From: Collinsella sp. AF02-46-1
Lineage (GTDB): Bacteria > Actinomycetota > Coriobacteriia > Coriobacteriales > Coriobacteriaceae
Reading direction: 5' to 3'
NCBI RefSeq assembly: GCF_003465825.1
Contig: NZ_QSBV01000009.1
Location: forward strand, 1-64,000
Length of the DNA: 64,000 nt
Shown here: positions 56,825 to 64,000 of the stretch, one piece after another
Layout: the number at the start of each line of letters is the position of its first letter
Position numbering within the stretch: position 1 is the stretch's first letter
Position numbers and translations under genes: made by a program
The notes under the pieces: generated by a model
Databases searched by the model: none
What the model was told of the DNA's origin: nothing
What the model saw: the letters and a program-made list of their open reading frames with translations, nothing else

Positions 56825-57583
56825 TCACTCCTCGCTCTGCGAATACGAAGCGTCCAGAATCTCCTGCGCGTATGCGCGCTCCTGGGGCGTAAGCCGTGCC
56901 GTCTCGATCAGGTCGGGACGCCAGCGGCAGGTGCGCTCGATGGCATTCTTACGGCGCCAGGCGTCAACCTTGGCATGGTCACCGCTCACGAGCACCGGCG
57001 GCACGCCCTCGCCGTTGAATTCAGCAGGGCGAGTGTACTGCGCATACTCGAGCAGGCCTCCGTCCTCGGCGGTCGAGAACGACTCGTCGACGTTGCTCAT
57101 CTCGTCACCAAGGGCGCCGGGAATCAGGCGTACGACGGCATCGGCAACGACCATAGCGGGAAGCTCGCCGCCCGTGAGCACGTAATCGCCGATCGACAGG
57201 CGCTCATCGGCATACGCATACGCACGCTCGTCGACGCCCTCGTAGCGGCTGCACACAAACAGCAGGCGCTCGCTTTTGAGCAGGCGCTCGGCCACATGCT
57301 GCGTAAAGGGCTCGCCACAGGGCGTAAAGAACACCACGGTGGGCTTGGGACCCTCGGAGCTAATAGCCTCGATGGCCTCGGCAATAGGCTCGACCTTCAT
57401 GAGCATGCCCTGCCCGCCGCCGTACGGCTCGTCATCGACGGTACGATGGCGGTCGTGCGTCCAGTCGCGCAGGTTATACGCCTTAAAATCAAAAAGGCCG
57501 GCCTTGCGGGCGCGGCCCAAAATCGATGTGGACATGACGGGCTCAAACATCTCGGGAAAGACCGAAAGGGTCTCAATCAGCAT
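56825..57583 (-). CDS. trmD: tRNA (guanine-N1-)-methyltransferase TrmD
   Basis: Makes m1G37, which prevents frameshifting at tRNA-Pro, -Leu and -Arg; 252 aa. The SPOUT trefoil knot is represented by CSRYEGVDERA and IGDYVLTGGELPAMV; DDEPYGGGQGMLMK is also conserved. The conventional order rpsP-khpA-rimM-trmD is kept. The ATG lies 10 nt after rimM, with GGGAGGACAAC upstream. Confidence 0.97.
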   Translation of the reverse strand: MLIETLSVFPEMFEPVMSTSILGRARKAGLFDFKAYNLRDWTHDRHRTVDDEPYGGGQGMLMKVEPIAEAIEAISSEGPKPTVVFFTPCGEPFTQHVAERLLKSERLLFVCSRYEGVDERAYAYADERLSIGDYVLTGGELPAMVVADAVVRLIPGALGDEMSNVDESFSTAEDGGLLEYAQYTRPAEFNGEGVPPVLVSGDHAKVDAWRRKNAIERTCRWRPDLIETARLTPQERAYAQEILDASYSQSEE

Positions 57584-57593
57584 GTTGTCCTCC

Positions 57594-58115
57594 CTACTTG
57601 TCCATATCGATCAGGCCGTCCATAACGTGGACGGAAATTGTTCCTGTGTCGGGAAGATCGAGCACAACCTGCTCGATCACGGGAATCAGCACCTCGCCGT
57701 ACCGATCACCCTCGACAACCCAAACATCGTTAGCGGGCGTCGACATGATCTCGACGATCGTGCCGAGCGAACCGAAGCGCTCGTCGACCACCTCGCGACC
57801 CATCAGGTCGGTATAGGCGGCGTCGAGCGAATCGAGCTCAAAGTCGTCACGATTTGCCAGCACATAGCATCCCGTGATGCCCTCGGCGGCCGTCAAGTCG
57901 TCAATGCCCTCAAACGAGACCAGATCGCCATCGCCCGTATCGGTGACGGACACGACCGTGCAAAAGCGGTCGCGCTTGAGCGCCGGCGGCGTCAGGGCGA
58001 CGCGCATACCCGGCGTCAATACAGAAGGAAGCCCCCGCAGCGGCTGCGCGAGGACCTCCCCCTTCCTTCCGTGCGGCTTGACCACACGGGCGATGTTTTT
58101 GTACTGGGACCTCAA
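57594..58115 (-). CDS. rimM: Ribosome maturation factor RimM
   Basis: Assists folding of the 16S rRNA 3' domain and binds S19; 173 aa. The N-terminal barrel has VVKPHGRKGEVLAQPL, and the PRC-barrel half has a region resembling GTIVEIMSTPANDVWVVE, ending in PVIEQVVLDL. The start is TTG, with only AGGA 3-4 nt upstream, 4 nt after khpA, so coupled translation is likely. Confidence 0.94.
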   Translation of the reverse strand: MRSQYKNIARVVKPHGRKGEVLAQPLRGLPSVLTPGMRVALTPPALKRDRFCTVVSVTDTGDGDLVSFEGIDDLTAAEGITGCYVLANRDDFELDSLDAAYTDLMGREVVDERFGSLGTIVEIMSTPANDVWVVEGDRYGEVLIPVIEQVVLDLPDTGTISVHVMDGLIDMDK

Positions 58116-58119
58116 GGTC

Positions 58120-58404
58120 CTAGCCCAGAACCTCTACCTCGACAGCAGTGTCGAGGCGAGCGGCCAGCGCACGGGCGAGCGTGCGAATGGCCTTGATGGT
58201 ACGGCCACGACGGCCGATGACCTTAGCGACGTCATCCTCGGCGACAGAAACCTCAATCGTAGAGGCGTCGTCACCATCGATGACCTCAAGGCTCACGGAA
58301 TCCGGGTCGTCGACGATCTGAACAACGAGATATTCGACGAGATCGGCGATGCGATCTGAGAGCATTGCCTCACCCTCGAGCTGTGCAGCGTCAACCTCAG
58401 GCAC
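58120..58404 (-). CDS. khpA: KH-domain RNA-binding protein KhpA
   Basis: Small single-KH protein (YlqC family), 94 aa; in Gram-positive bacteria it pairs with KhpB/Jag and influences cell division and small-RNA regulation. The loop GRRGRTI (about 64-70) is the GxxG motif. The start is GTG with GAGGAG upstream, 3 nt after rpsP. The position between rpsP and rimM is conserved. Confidence 0.93.
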   Translation of the reverse strand: MPEVDAAQLEGEAMLSDRIADLVEYLVVQIVDDPDSVSLEVIDGDDASTIEVSVAEDDVAKVIGRRGRTIKAIRTLARALAARLDTAVEVEVLG

Positions 58405-58407
58405 GAT

Positions 58408-58749
58408 TTACTCCTCGGCGCCCTCAGCGGCCTCAGCGGCAGCCTTAGCGGCCTCGGCCTCTTTGGCGAGCTGCTTCTTGGACTTCTTGACGGCGGTCTC
58501 GGTCTTCTCGCCCTCGTTGGCGGCCTTGACCAGAGCGGCGACAGCGTCGGTGAGCTGAGCACCCTTGGACTGCCAGTCGGCGATCTTCTCGAGGTCGAGG
58601 TTGATGGTCTTGGGGGCGGTCATCGGGTTGTAGCGGCCAACCTCCTCGATGATACGACCGTCACGCGGGGCGCGGGAATCGGCGACGACGACACGGTAGT
58701 ACGGACGCTTCTTAGCGCCGTGACGAGCAAGGCGAATCTTGACTGCCAA
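58408..58749 (-). CDS. rpsP: 30S ribosomal protein S16
   Basis: Small-subunit assembly protein; 113 aa. [20 protein letters not shown] and [13 protein letters not shown] are diagnostic. The start is TTG at 58749 with GGAGG 8 nt upstream. Residues 85-113 form an Ala/Lys/Glu-rich helical tail absent from the short E. coli protein and seen in actinobacterial S16. First gene of rpsP-khpA-rimM-trmD-lepB. Confidence 0.96.
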   Translation of the reverse strand: MAVKIRLARHGAKKRPYYRVVVADSRAPRDGRIIEEVGRYNPMTAPKTINLDLEKIADWQSKGAQLTDAVAALVKAANEGEKTETAVKKSKKQLAKEAEAAKAAAEAAEGAEE

Positions 58750-58878
58750 AGGAAACTCCTCCAACCAAGCAGCTTTAGGCTGCAACTACAAACAAACAGT
58801 TGAACATAATACGCCATCGACGCGGGCAGGTGAAGTCCGTGAGACCAACTTCTTCGGTGTAGTCGAGGGCAAATCCAT

Positions 58879-58906
58879 ATCTTAGACAAGAATTCGGGAT
58901 TTGCAA
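58879..58906 (-). promoter_or_regulatory. Candidate rpsP promoter
   Basis: Minus-strand TTGCAA (58901-58906), 16-bp spacer, TAAGAT (58879-58884). This gives a leader of about 125 nt; TATTAT near 58808 is a second possible -10. Confidence 0.45.
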
Positions 58907-58938
58907 GCACATACACGCACCCCACATGAGCTGCGCGG

Positions 58939-58944
58939 TATACT
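58939..58944 (+). promoter_or_regulatory. Candidate dinB -10 (leaderless start)
   Basis: TATACT ends 6 nt before the first dinB ATG at 58951, so transcription would begin at or next to the start codon. No -35 and no inverted GAAC/GTTC SOS-type box are visible. Confidence 0.4.
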
Positions 58945-58950
58945 CATGAC

Positions 58951-60204
58951 ATGGAAAGACGCGAACATACATACGGTTATGAGGATGCCATGGGCGTCAC
59001 GCCGCCTCCCTGGACGGGTCCGGCGGTGGGCCTCATGGACCTCGATGCGTTTTTTGCGAGCGTGGAGATGCTCGATCATCCCGAATGGCGCGGAAAGCCG
59101 CTCATCGTGGGCGGAGACGCCGATTCGCGTGGCGTCGTGTCCACATGTTCGTATGAGGCACGTCGCTTTGGCGTGCACTCTGCCATGGCCTCGGCCGAGG
59201 CGCGGCGCTTGTGCCCGCAAGCCATTTGGACGCACGGGCACTTTGATCGCTACCGCGAGGTGAGCGCGCAGGTCATGGCGATTCTTGCCGAGGAGACGCC
59301 GCGCGTTGAGCGCGTATCCATCGACGAAGCCTTTATCGATATCACGCCGGGTCGCTTTGCGCCCGAAGACCCGCTACTGGTTGCGCGGCGTATAAGCGAC
59401 CGCGTGGCAGCGCTGGGAGTGACCTGTTCCATTGGCGTGGGCTGCAACAAGACGGTCGCAAAGATCGCAAGCGAGCGTGACAAGCCGTTTGGATTGACGA
59501 TTGTGCGCCCCGGAACCGAGCAGCGCTTTTTGGCCGCGCTGCCGGTATCTGCCATGAGCGGCATCGGGCGCTCGGCCGAGGAGCGACTGCGCCGTATGCG
59601 CATCTACACGCTCGGCGAGCTGTCACGCGCGCCGGAATCCACGCTAGCTGCAATTTTTGGCGTCAACGGCGAACGCATGCGCCAGCGTGCGCTGGGACTC
59701 GAAATCTCCGAAGTCACGAGTCTCGATGAAGAGCGTGAGGTCAAGTCGGTCAGCAATGAACGCACCTTTGCGAAAGATTTGACTGAGCGCGGGGACATCG
59801 AAGCGGCGATTGCGCTGCTGGGCGAGTCAGTGGGACGCCGCCTGCGCCGTCAGGGACTGACGGGCGGCACGGTAACGCTCAAGCTTAAGTATTCGTATGG
59901 AAGCGGTCGCTCGGCACAGCGCCGGCTGCCTCATCCGACCGACGATGAGAACATCTTTGTGGCGGTTGCGCTCGAACTGCTCGACAACATCTGGCAGGAA
60001 GGCATGCATGTTCGCTTAGCAGGCATCGGCATGAGCGACTTTGACCATCAGGGCGGCATCCAGACCGACCTGTTCTGCGAAGTCGACGACCGCGGAGCCC
60101 AATCCAGCGACCGCCGCGAGCTCTCCGTCGCGATCGACGCCGTCCGAGACAAGTTCGGCGACACCGCCCTATCCTTCGGCCGCCAATCCCGCTTCAACGA
60201 TTAA
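58951..60204 (+). CDS. dinB: DNA polymerase IV (DinB, Y family)
   Basis: Error-prone translesion polymerase; 417 aa. The catalytic carboxylates lie in GLMDLDAFFASVE (about 27-39) and VSIDEAFID. The steric-gate region (SYEARRFGVHSAMAS), helix-hairpin-helix thumb (SGIGRSAEERLRRM) and little-finger domain are intact. A C-terminal beta-clamp motif may be QTDLF (about 372-376). ATG at 58951 has no ribosome site; ATG at 58990 has GAGGA upstream and is an alternative that removes 13 residues. The gene is on the opposite strand to its neighbours. Confidence 0.95.
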   Translation: MERREHTYGYEDAMGVTPPPWTGPAVGLMDLDAFFASVEMLDHPEWRGKPLIVGGDADSRGVVSTCSYEARRFGVHSAMASAEARRLCPQAIWTHGHFDRYREVSAQVMAILAEETPRVERVSIDEAFIDITPGRFAPEDPLLVARRISDRVAALGVTCSIGVGCNKTVAKIASERDKPFGLTIVRPGTEQRFLAALPVSAMSGIGRSAEERLRRMRIYTLGELSRAPESTLAAIFGVNGERMRQRALGLEISEVTSLDEEREVKSVSNERTFAKDLTERGDIEAAIALLGESVGRRLRRQGLTGGTVTLKLKYSYGSGRSAQRRLPHPTDDENIFVAVALELLDNIWQEGMHVRLAGIGMSDFDHQGGIQTDLFCEVDDRGAQSSDRRELSVAIDAVRDKFGDTALSFGRQSRFND

Positions 60205-60225
60205 CCGCCTTTGGGCAAAAAGAAA

Positions 60226-60259
60226 GCCGGGCAGGTACGGAAAACCGCAACTGCCCGGC
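60226..60259 (-). terminator. Intrinsic terminator of rplU...rsfS
   Basis: GCCGGGCAG/CTGCCCGGC with an inner CGG/CCG, followed on the minus strand by TTTCTTTTT. It lies between convergent rsfS and dinB and may serve both. Confidence 0.88.
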
Positions 60260-60271
60260 GAAATGCACGAG

Positions 60272-60300
60272 GCTAGCTAAAAAGCCCCGTATCAAATGTG
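60272..60300. repeat. Copy of the TAGCTAAAA-AGCCCCGT motif
   Basis: Downstream of rsfS, resembles 52221-52246 downstream of ppsR, both right after a minus-strand stop codon. Source unknown. Confidence 0.35.
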
Positions 60301-60303
60301 CTG

Positions 60304-60759
60304 TTAGAGGAGGTTGAGGGGGAGCTGGGGGGCGTCACCCCAGAGCTTTTCTAGGCGGTAGAAGTCGCGGGCTTCGGGAGTGAAGACGTGGACGACGACC
60401 GAACCGTAGTCCATGAGCATCCAGGTCATCTGCTCGCGGCCCTCGATGGAGAACGGATGCTCGCCGCAAGCCTCGGCGACCTTCTCCTCGATCTCGTCGA
60501 CGATAGAATCGACCTGGCGGTTGTTGGTACCGGTGGCAAGCACAAAGTAGTCGCACACGTCGGAAAGCTCGGTCAGGTTGAGCACCTGCACGTCCTCGCC
60601 CTTCTTGTCGTAGGCGGCCTGCGCGGCGGCGCGGGCGACATCCTCAGCGGCGACACCGCTCGCAGACAGCGAGGCGGCGGTGCGGTCGGACGTGGCAACG
60701 AAACTCTTGTGCTCCACACCTTCAAGAATCTGCTCGTCAGTCATGGTCTCGTCGGCCAT
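60304..60759 (-). CDS. rsfS: Ribosomal silencing factor RsfS
   Basis: Binds L14 and keeps 50S subunits from joining 30S in starvation; 151 aa. The DUF143 core (about 40-145) includes VCDYFVLATGTNNRQVDSI and YGSVVVHVFTPEARDFYRLE. Residues 1-38 form an acidic-polar extension longer than in most RsfS. GAGG lies 7 nt before the chosen ATG. It is third in nadD-yqeK-rsfS, the usual Gram-positive order. Confidence 0.94.
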   Translation of the reverse strand: MADETMTDEQILEGVEHKSFVATSDRTAASLSASGVAAEDVARAAAQAAYDKKGEDVQVLNLTELSDVCDYFVLATGTNNRQVDSIVDEIEEKVAEACGEHPFSIEGREQMTWMLMDYGSVVVHVFTPEARDFYRLEKLWGDAPQLPLNLL

Positions 60760-60787
60760 GGAATACCTCTTTCTAGACACACCCGAG

Positions 60788-61408
60788 CTAGCGCAGCTGG
60801 GCGTAATGGTTGTAAATCGTAATAGCCGTGGGATAAAGATAGCGCCCGGACTGGATCACATAGACCAGACCCTGCGCAAAACAGGAGAAGAACAACTCGT
60901 CAAGCGTCGACTCCCCCACCATCTTGCGCAGCGCATGGGCATAGTCGCCGTGGCGGTTGGGCTCAATGGCATCGGCCACAAAGACCACCATATCGAGCGG
61001 CGTCATGTCGCAGGCGCCTACGGTGTGACGGTCGATAGCCTGGAAAACGGCCGGCGATAACTCGGGAAATAGCTGCGGAAGCTCATAGGCGGCAACCGGG
61101 CCATGCAGCAGCGGCGTCGCGGCGGAAGGAGAGCCGGCAACCTTGATGCCATAGTGAAGCGCGCGGGCCACGAGCTCGTCATCGGAAAGCACCTTGTCCC
61201 AGTCGTGAATTAAGCCGGCGGCAGCGGCATCAAAGCGGTCAACGCCGTAGACCTCGGCCAGATGAAGTGCGGTCTCGGCAACACCCAACGAATGCACATA
61301 GCGCTTGCGCTTATCTTTCATGCGAACATCGAGCAGCTCTTGAATGCGCTTGAGCAGCGCGCGCTCATCGCCCTCAAACTGATCCTCTACCGGCAACGTA
61401 GCCCCCAT
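60788..61408 (-). CDS. yqeK: YqeK-type HD-domain phosphohydrolase (Ap4A hydrolase)
   Basis: 206 aa. HD-domain metal ligands are visible in YVHSLGVAETALHLA and AGLIHDWDK, with HGPVAAYEL and DRHTVG further on. Characterised YqeK proteins split Ap4A symmetrically to ADP. The start ATG overlaps the nadD stop (TGATG). The neighbourhood nadD-yqeK-rsfS is the main support beyond the HD motif. Confidence 0.9.
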   Translation of the reverse strand: MGATLPVEDQFEGDERALLKRIQELLDVRMKDKRKRYVHSLGVAETALHLAEVYGVDRFDAAAAGLIHDWDKVLSDDELVARALHYGIKVAGSPSAATPLLHGPVAAYELPQLFPELSPAVFQAIDRHTVGACDMTPLDMVVFVADAIEPNRHGDYAHALRKMVGESTLDELFFSCFAQGLVYVIQSGRYLYPTAITIYNHYAQLR

Positions 61409-62085
61409 CACTCAAAATCTTCTTGACCCAGATCGACATACAAACTGCGCTTGCGAATGTAGCCGAGCACAGACTCGCTCGTAAGATAGCGCACGCTCAT
61501 GCCGCGGGCAACTCGCTTACGAATGTTCGTCGAGCTGATCGCCAGCGCCGGAATCTGAATATAGCGCACATCGAACGGCAGCCCCGACTCTTTGATTCGG
61601 GCACGAGCCGTATCGATATCAAAACCCGGTCGCGTCGCCGCAATAAAGGTAGCAAGCTCAGCGATTCGCTCGGCATCATGCCAGGTCACAATATCGATAA
61701 TCGCGTCGGCGCCCGTAATAAAGTAGAGCTTTACCTGCGGCGGGTAAAAGTCGCGAAGGGCATGAAGCGTATCGGCCGTATAGGTTACGCCCGGACGGTC
61801 AATCTCGAACCGGCTCGCCAAAAAGGCCGGGTTCGCGGCGGTGGCGAGGACAGTCATGGCATAACGGTCCTCGGCAGGCGTCACCGGCTTGTCAAGCTTA
61901 AAGGCGGGAGAGCCCGCCGGCATAAAGAGCACAGCGTCCAAGTCGAGCGACTCGCGTGCCTGCTCGGCAGTCACCAGGTGCCCGTAATGAATCGGGTCGA
62001 AGGTGCCGCCCATAATGCCAAGCCGAAACTCTTTGCCCACTTTTATGGGCAGCTCGGGCAAACCGATTCCACCGCGCAGCGACAT
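61408..62085 (-). CDS. nadD: Nicotinate-nucleotide adenylyltransferase
   Basis: Joins ATP and nicotinate mononucleotide in NAD synthesis; 225 aa. The nucleotidyltransferase signature GGTFDPIHYGHL is near residue 26 and ISSTNIRKRV near residue 185. About 18 residues precede the first beta strand, a little longer than average. It follows obgE by 3 nt. Confidence 0.95.
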   Translation of the reverse strand: MSLRGGIGLPELPIKVGKEFRLGIMGGTFDPIHYGHLVTAEQARESLDLDAVLFMPAGSPAFKLDKPVTPAEDRYAMTVLATAANPAFLASRFEIDRPGVTYTADTLHALRDFYPPQVKLYFITGADAIIDIVTWHDAERIAELATFIAATRPGFDIDTARARIKESGLPFDVRYIQIPALAISSTNIRKRVARGMSVRYLTSESVLGYIRKRSLYVDLGQEDFE

Positions 62086-62088
62086 GGC

Positions 62089-63567
<1,479 letters not shown>

Positions 63568-63578
63568 CTACAAAAAGA

Positions 63579-63614
63579 GGGAGACCCTTGAATCCTAAAA
63601 CTCAAGTGCCTCCC
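63579..63614 (-). terminator. Hairpin with T-run between rpmA and obgE
   Basis: GGGAG/CTCCC and CTTGA/TCAAG pair with a small internal loop, followed by TCTTTTT on the minus strand. It probably lowers obgE expression relative to rplU-rpmA. Confidence 0.75.
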
Positions 63615-63639
63615 ACATATGTGCTCTATGAAGGGTGAA

Positions 63640-63897
63640 TTACGCGTTCGCGAGCGGGCGTACGCTGACCCTGTGCTTGATACCCTTGTGGAACTCAACG
63701 GTACCGTCGACCAGCGCGAACAGCGTGTCGTCCTTGCCACGGCCAACGTTCTCACCCGGGTGGATGTGAGTGCCGTGCTGACGGACGAGAATCGTGCCCG
63801 TGGTTACCGTCTGGCCGGCATAGCGCTTCGTGCCAAGGCGCTGACCGCGGGAGTCACGGCCATTACGGGAGGAACCGAGTCCTTTTTTGTGTGCCAT
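63640..63897 (-). CDS. rpmA: 50S ribosomal protein L27
   Basis: Large-subunit protein whose N-terminus reaches the peptidyl-transferase centre; 85 aa. [18 protein letters not shown] is followed by the conserved [10 protein letters not shown] and [18 protein letters not shown]. It begins directly with MAHKKG and shows no N-terminal ProtP cleavage extension, unlike Firmicutes L27. Confidence 0.98.
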   Translation of the reverse strand: MAHKKGLGSSRNGRDSRGQRLGTKRYAGQTVTTGTILVRQHGTHIHPGENVGRGKDDTLFALVDGTVEFHKGIKHRVSVRPLANA

Positions 63898-63930
63898 TGT
63901 GTATACCTACTCTTTCGTTACGAGTGTAAT

Positions 63931-64000
63931 CTACTCGGCGACGGGAGCCTCGGCAACAGCCTCGGCCTCTGCCTTGACAGCCTTCTTGGCGCGGGACGTA
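63931..64000 (-). CDS. rplU: 50S ribosomal protein L21, C-terminal end (cut by window)
   Basis: The last 22 codons read TSRAKKAVKAEAEAVAEAP and VAE before the TAG at 63931, an Ala/Glu/Lys-rich tail. The position 33 nt before rpmA makes L21 the expected gene, but the tail itself is not diagnostic, since the conserved L21 core lies beyond the edge. Confidence 0.7.
   Translation of the reverse strand, partial: TSRAKKAVKAEAEAVAEAPVAE

Noticed and set aside
58907..58990. LexA/SOS box upstream of dinB
   Set aside because: CGAACATACATACGG does not form the inverted GAAC/GTTC pair.

Overview
The window is a high-GC bacterial chromosome segment in which nearly every gene lies on the minus strand. 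An mIHF gene sits between pyrF and gmk-rpoZ. Together with the frequent GTG/TTG starts, the fermentative adhE and ppdK, and the absence of oxygen-respiratory genes here, this points to an anaerobic actinobacterium of the Coriobacteriia. A Collinsella-like gut organism is my inference; no rRNA is present to confirm it. I found 60 complete protein genes, one gene cut by the window edge (rplU), one transposase remnant, no tRNA or rRNA genes and no CRISPR array.

Layout from left to right. At 0.1-14.4 kb, in minus-strand transcription order, are lepA-dusB-hemW-dnaJ-like-dnaJ-mtaB-phoH-ybeY-dgkA-era-recO, then rpsO and pnp (translation factor, tRNA modification, chaperones, ribosome maturation, RNA decay). 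At 14.5-19.2 kb are rpsT and the DNA-uptake genes comEA-comEC followed by holA. At 19.2-27.6 kb are mihF-gmk-rpoZ-thiI and the pyrimidine operon pyrR-pyrB-pyrC-pyrK-pyrD-pyrF with a readable attenuator in its leader. At 27.6-31.9 kb is a plus-strand island: rpmB, a REP-associated transposase remnant with inverted ends, adhE under two LacI-type operator-like sites, and a phosphotransferase-family kinase. At 32-42.3 kb is the chain rpsB-tsf-pyrH-frr-uppS-cdsA-dxr-rseP-ispG-proS. At 42.4-47.7 kb is a second competence-linked operon, yraN-comM-dprA-trmFO-xerC. At 47.8-56.2 kb are rplS, rnhB, ppdK with its regulatory kinase/phosphorylase, and glyQ-glyS. At 56.3-64 kb are rpsP-khpA-rimM-trmD-lepB, plus-strand dinB, and rplU-rpmA-obgE-nadD-yqeK-rsfS.

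The most interesting regulatory signal is a 20-bp sequence found identically upstream of both competence-related operons (comEA-comEC-holA and yraN-comM-dprA-trmFO-xerC). It lies 75 and 71 nt before the start codons and is built from direct TTTGGT repeats one helical turn apart. It looks like the recognition site of an undescribed competence regulator. Other signals worth a look are the three-state pyr attenuator, helically phased TTTACC repeats upstream of ppdK that share an 11-mer with the adhE promoter, a dyad over the mihF promoter, a possible AUA start for xerC, an M50 protease with a large inserted helix-turn-helix-like segment, and a DnaJ homologue whose C-terminal domain is replaced by membrane helices.
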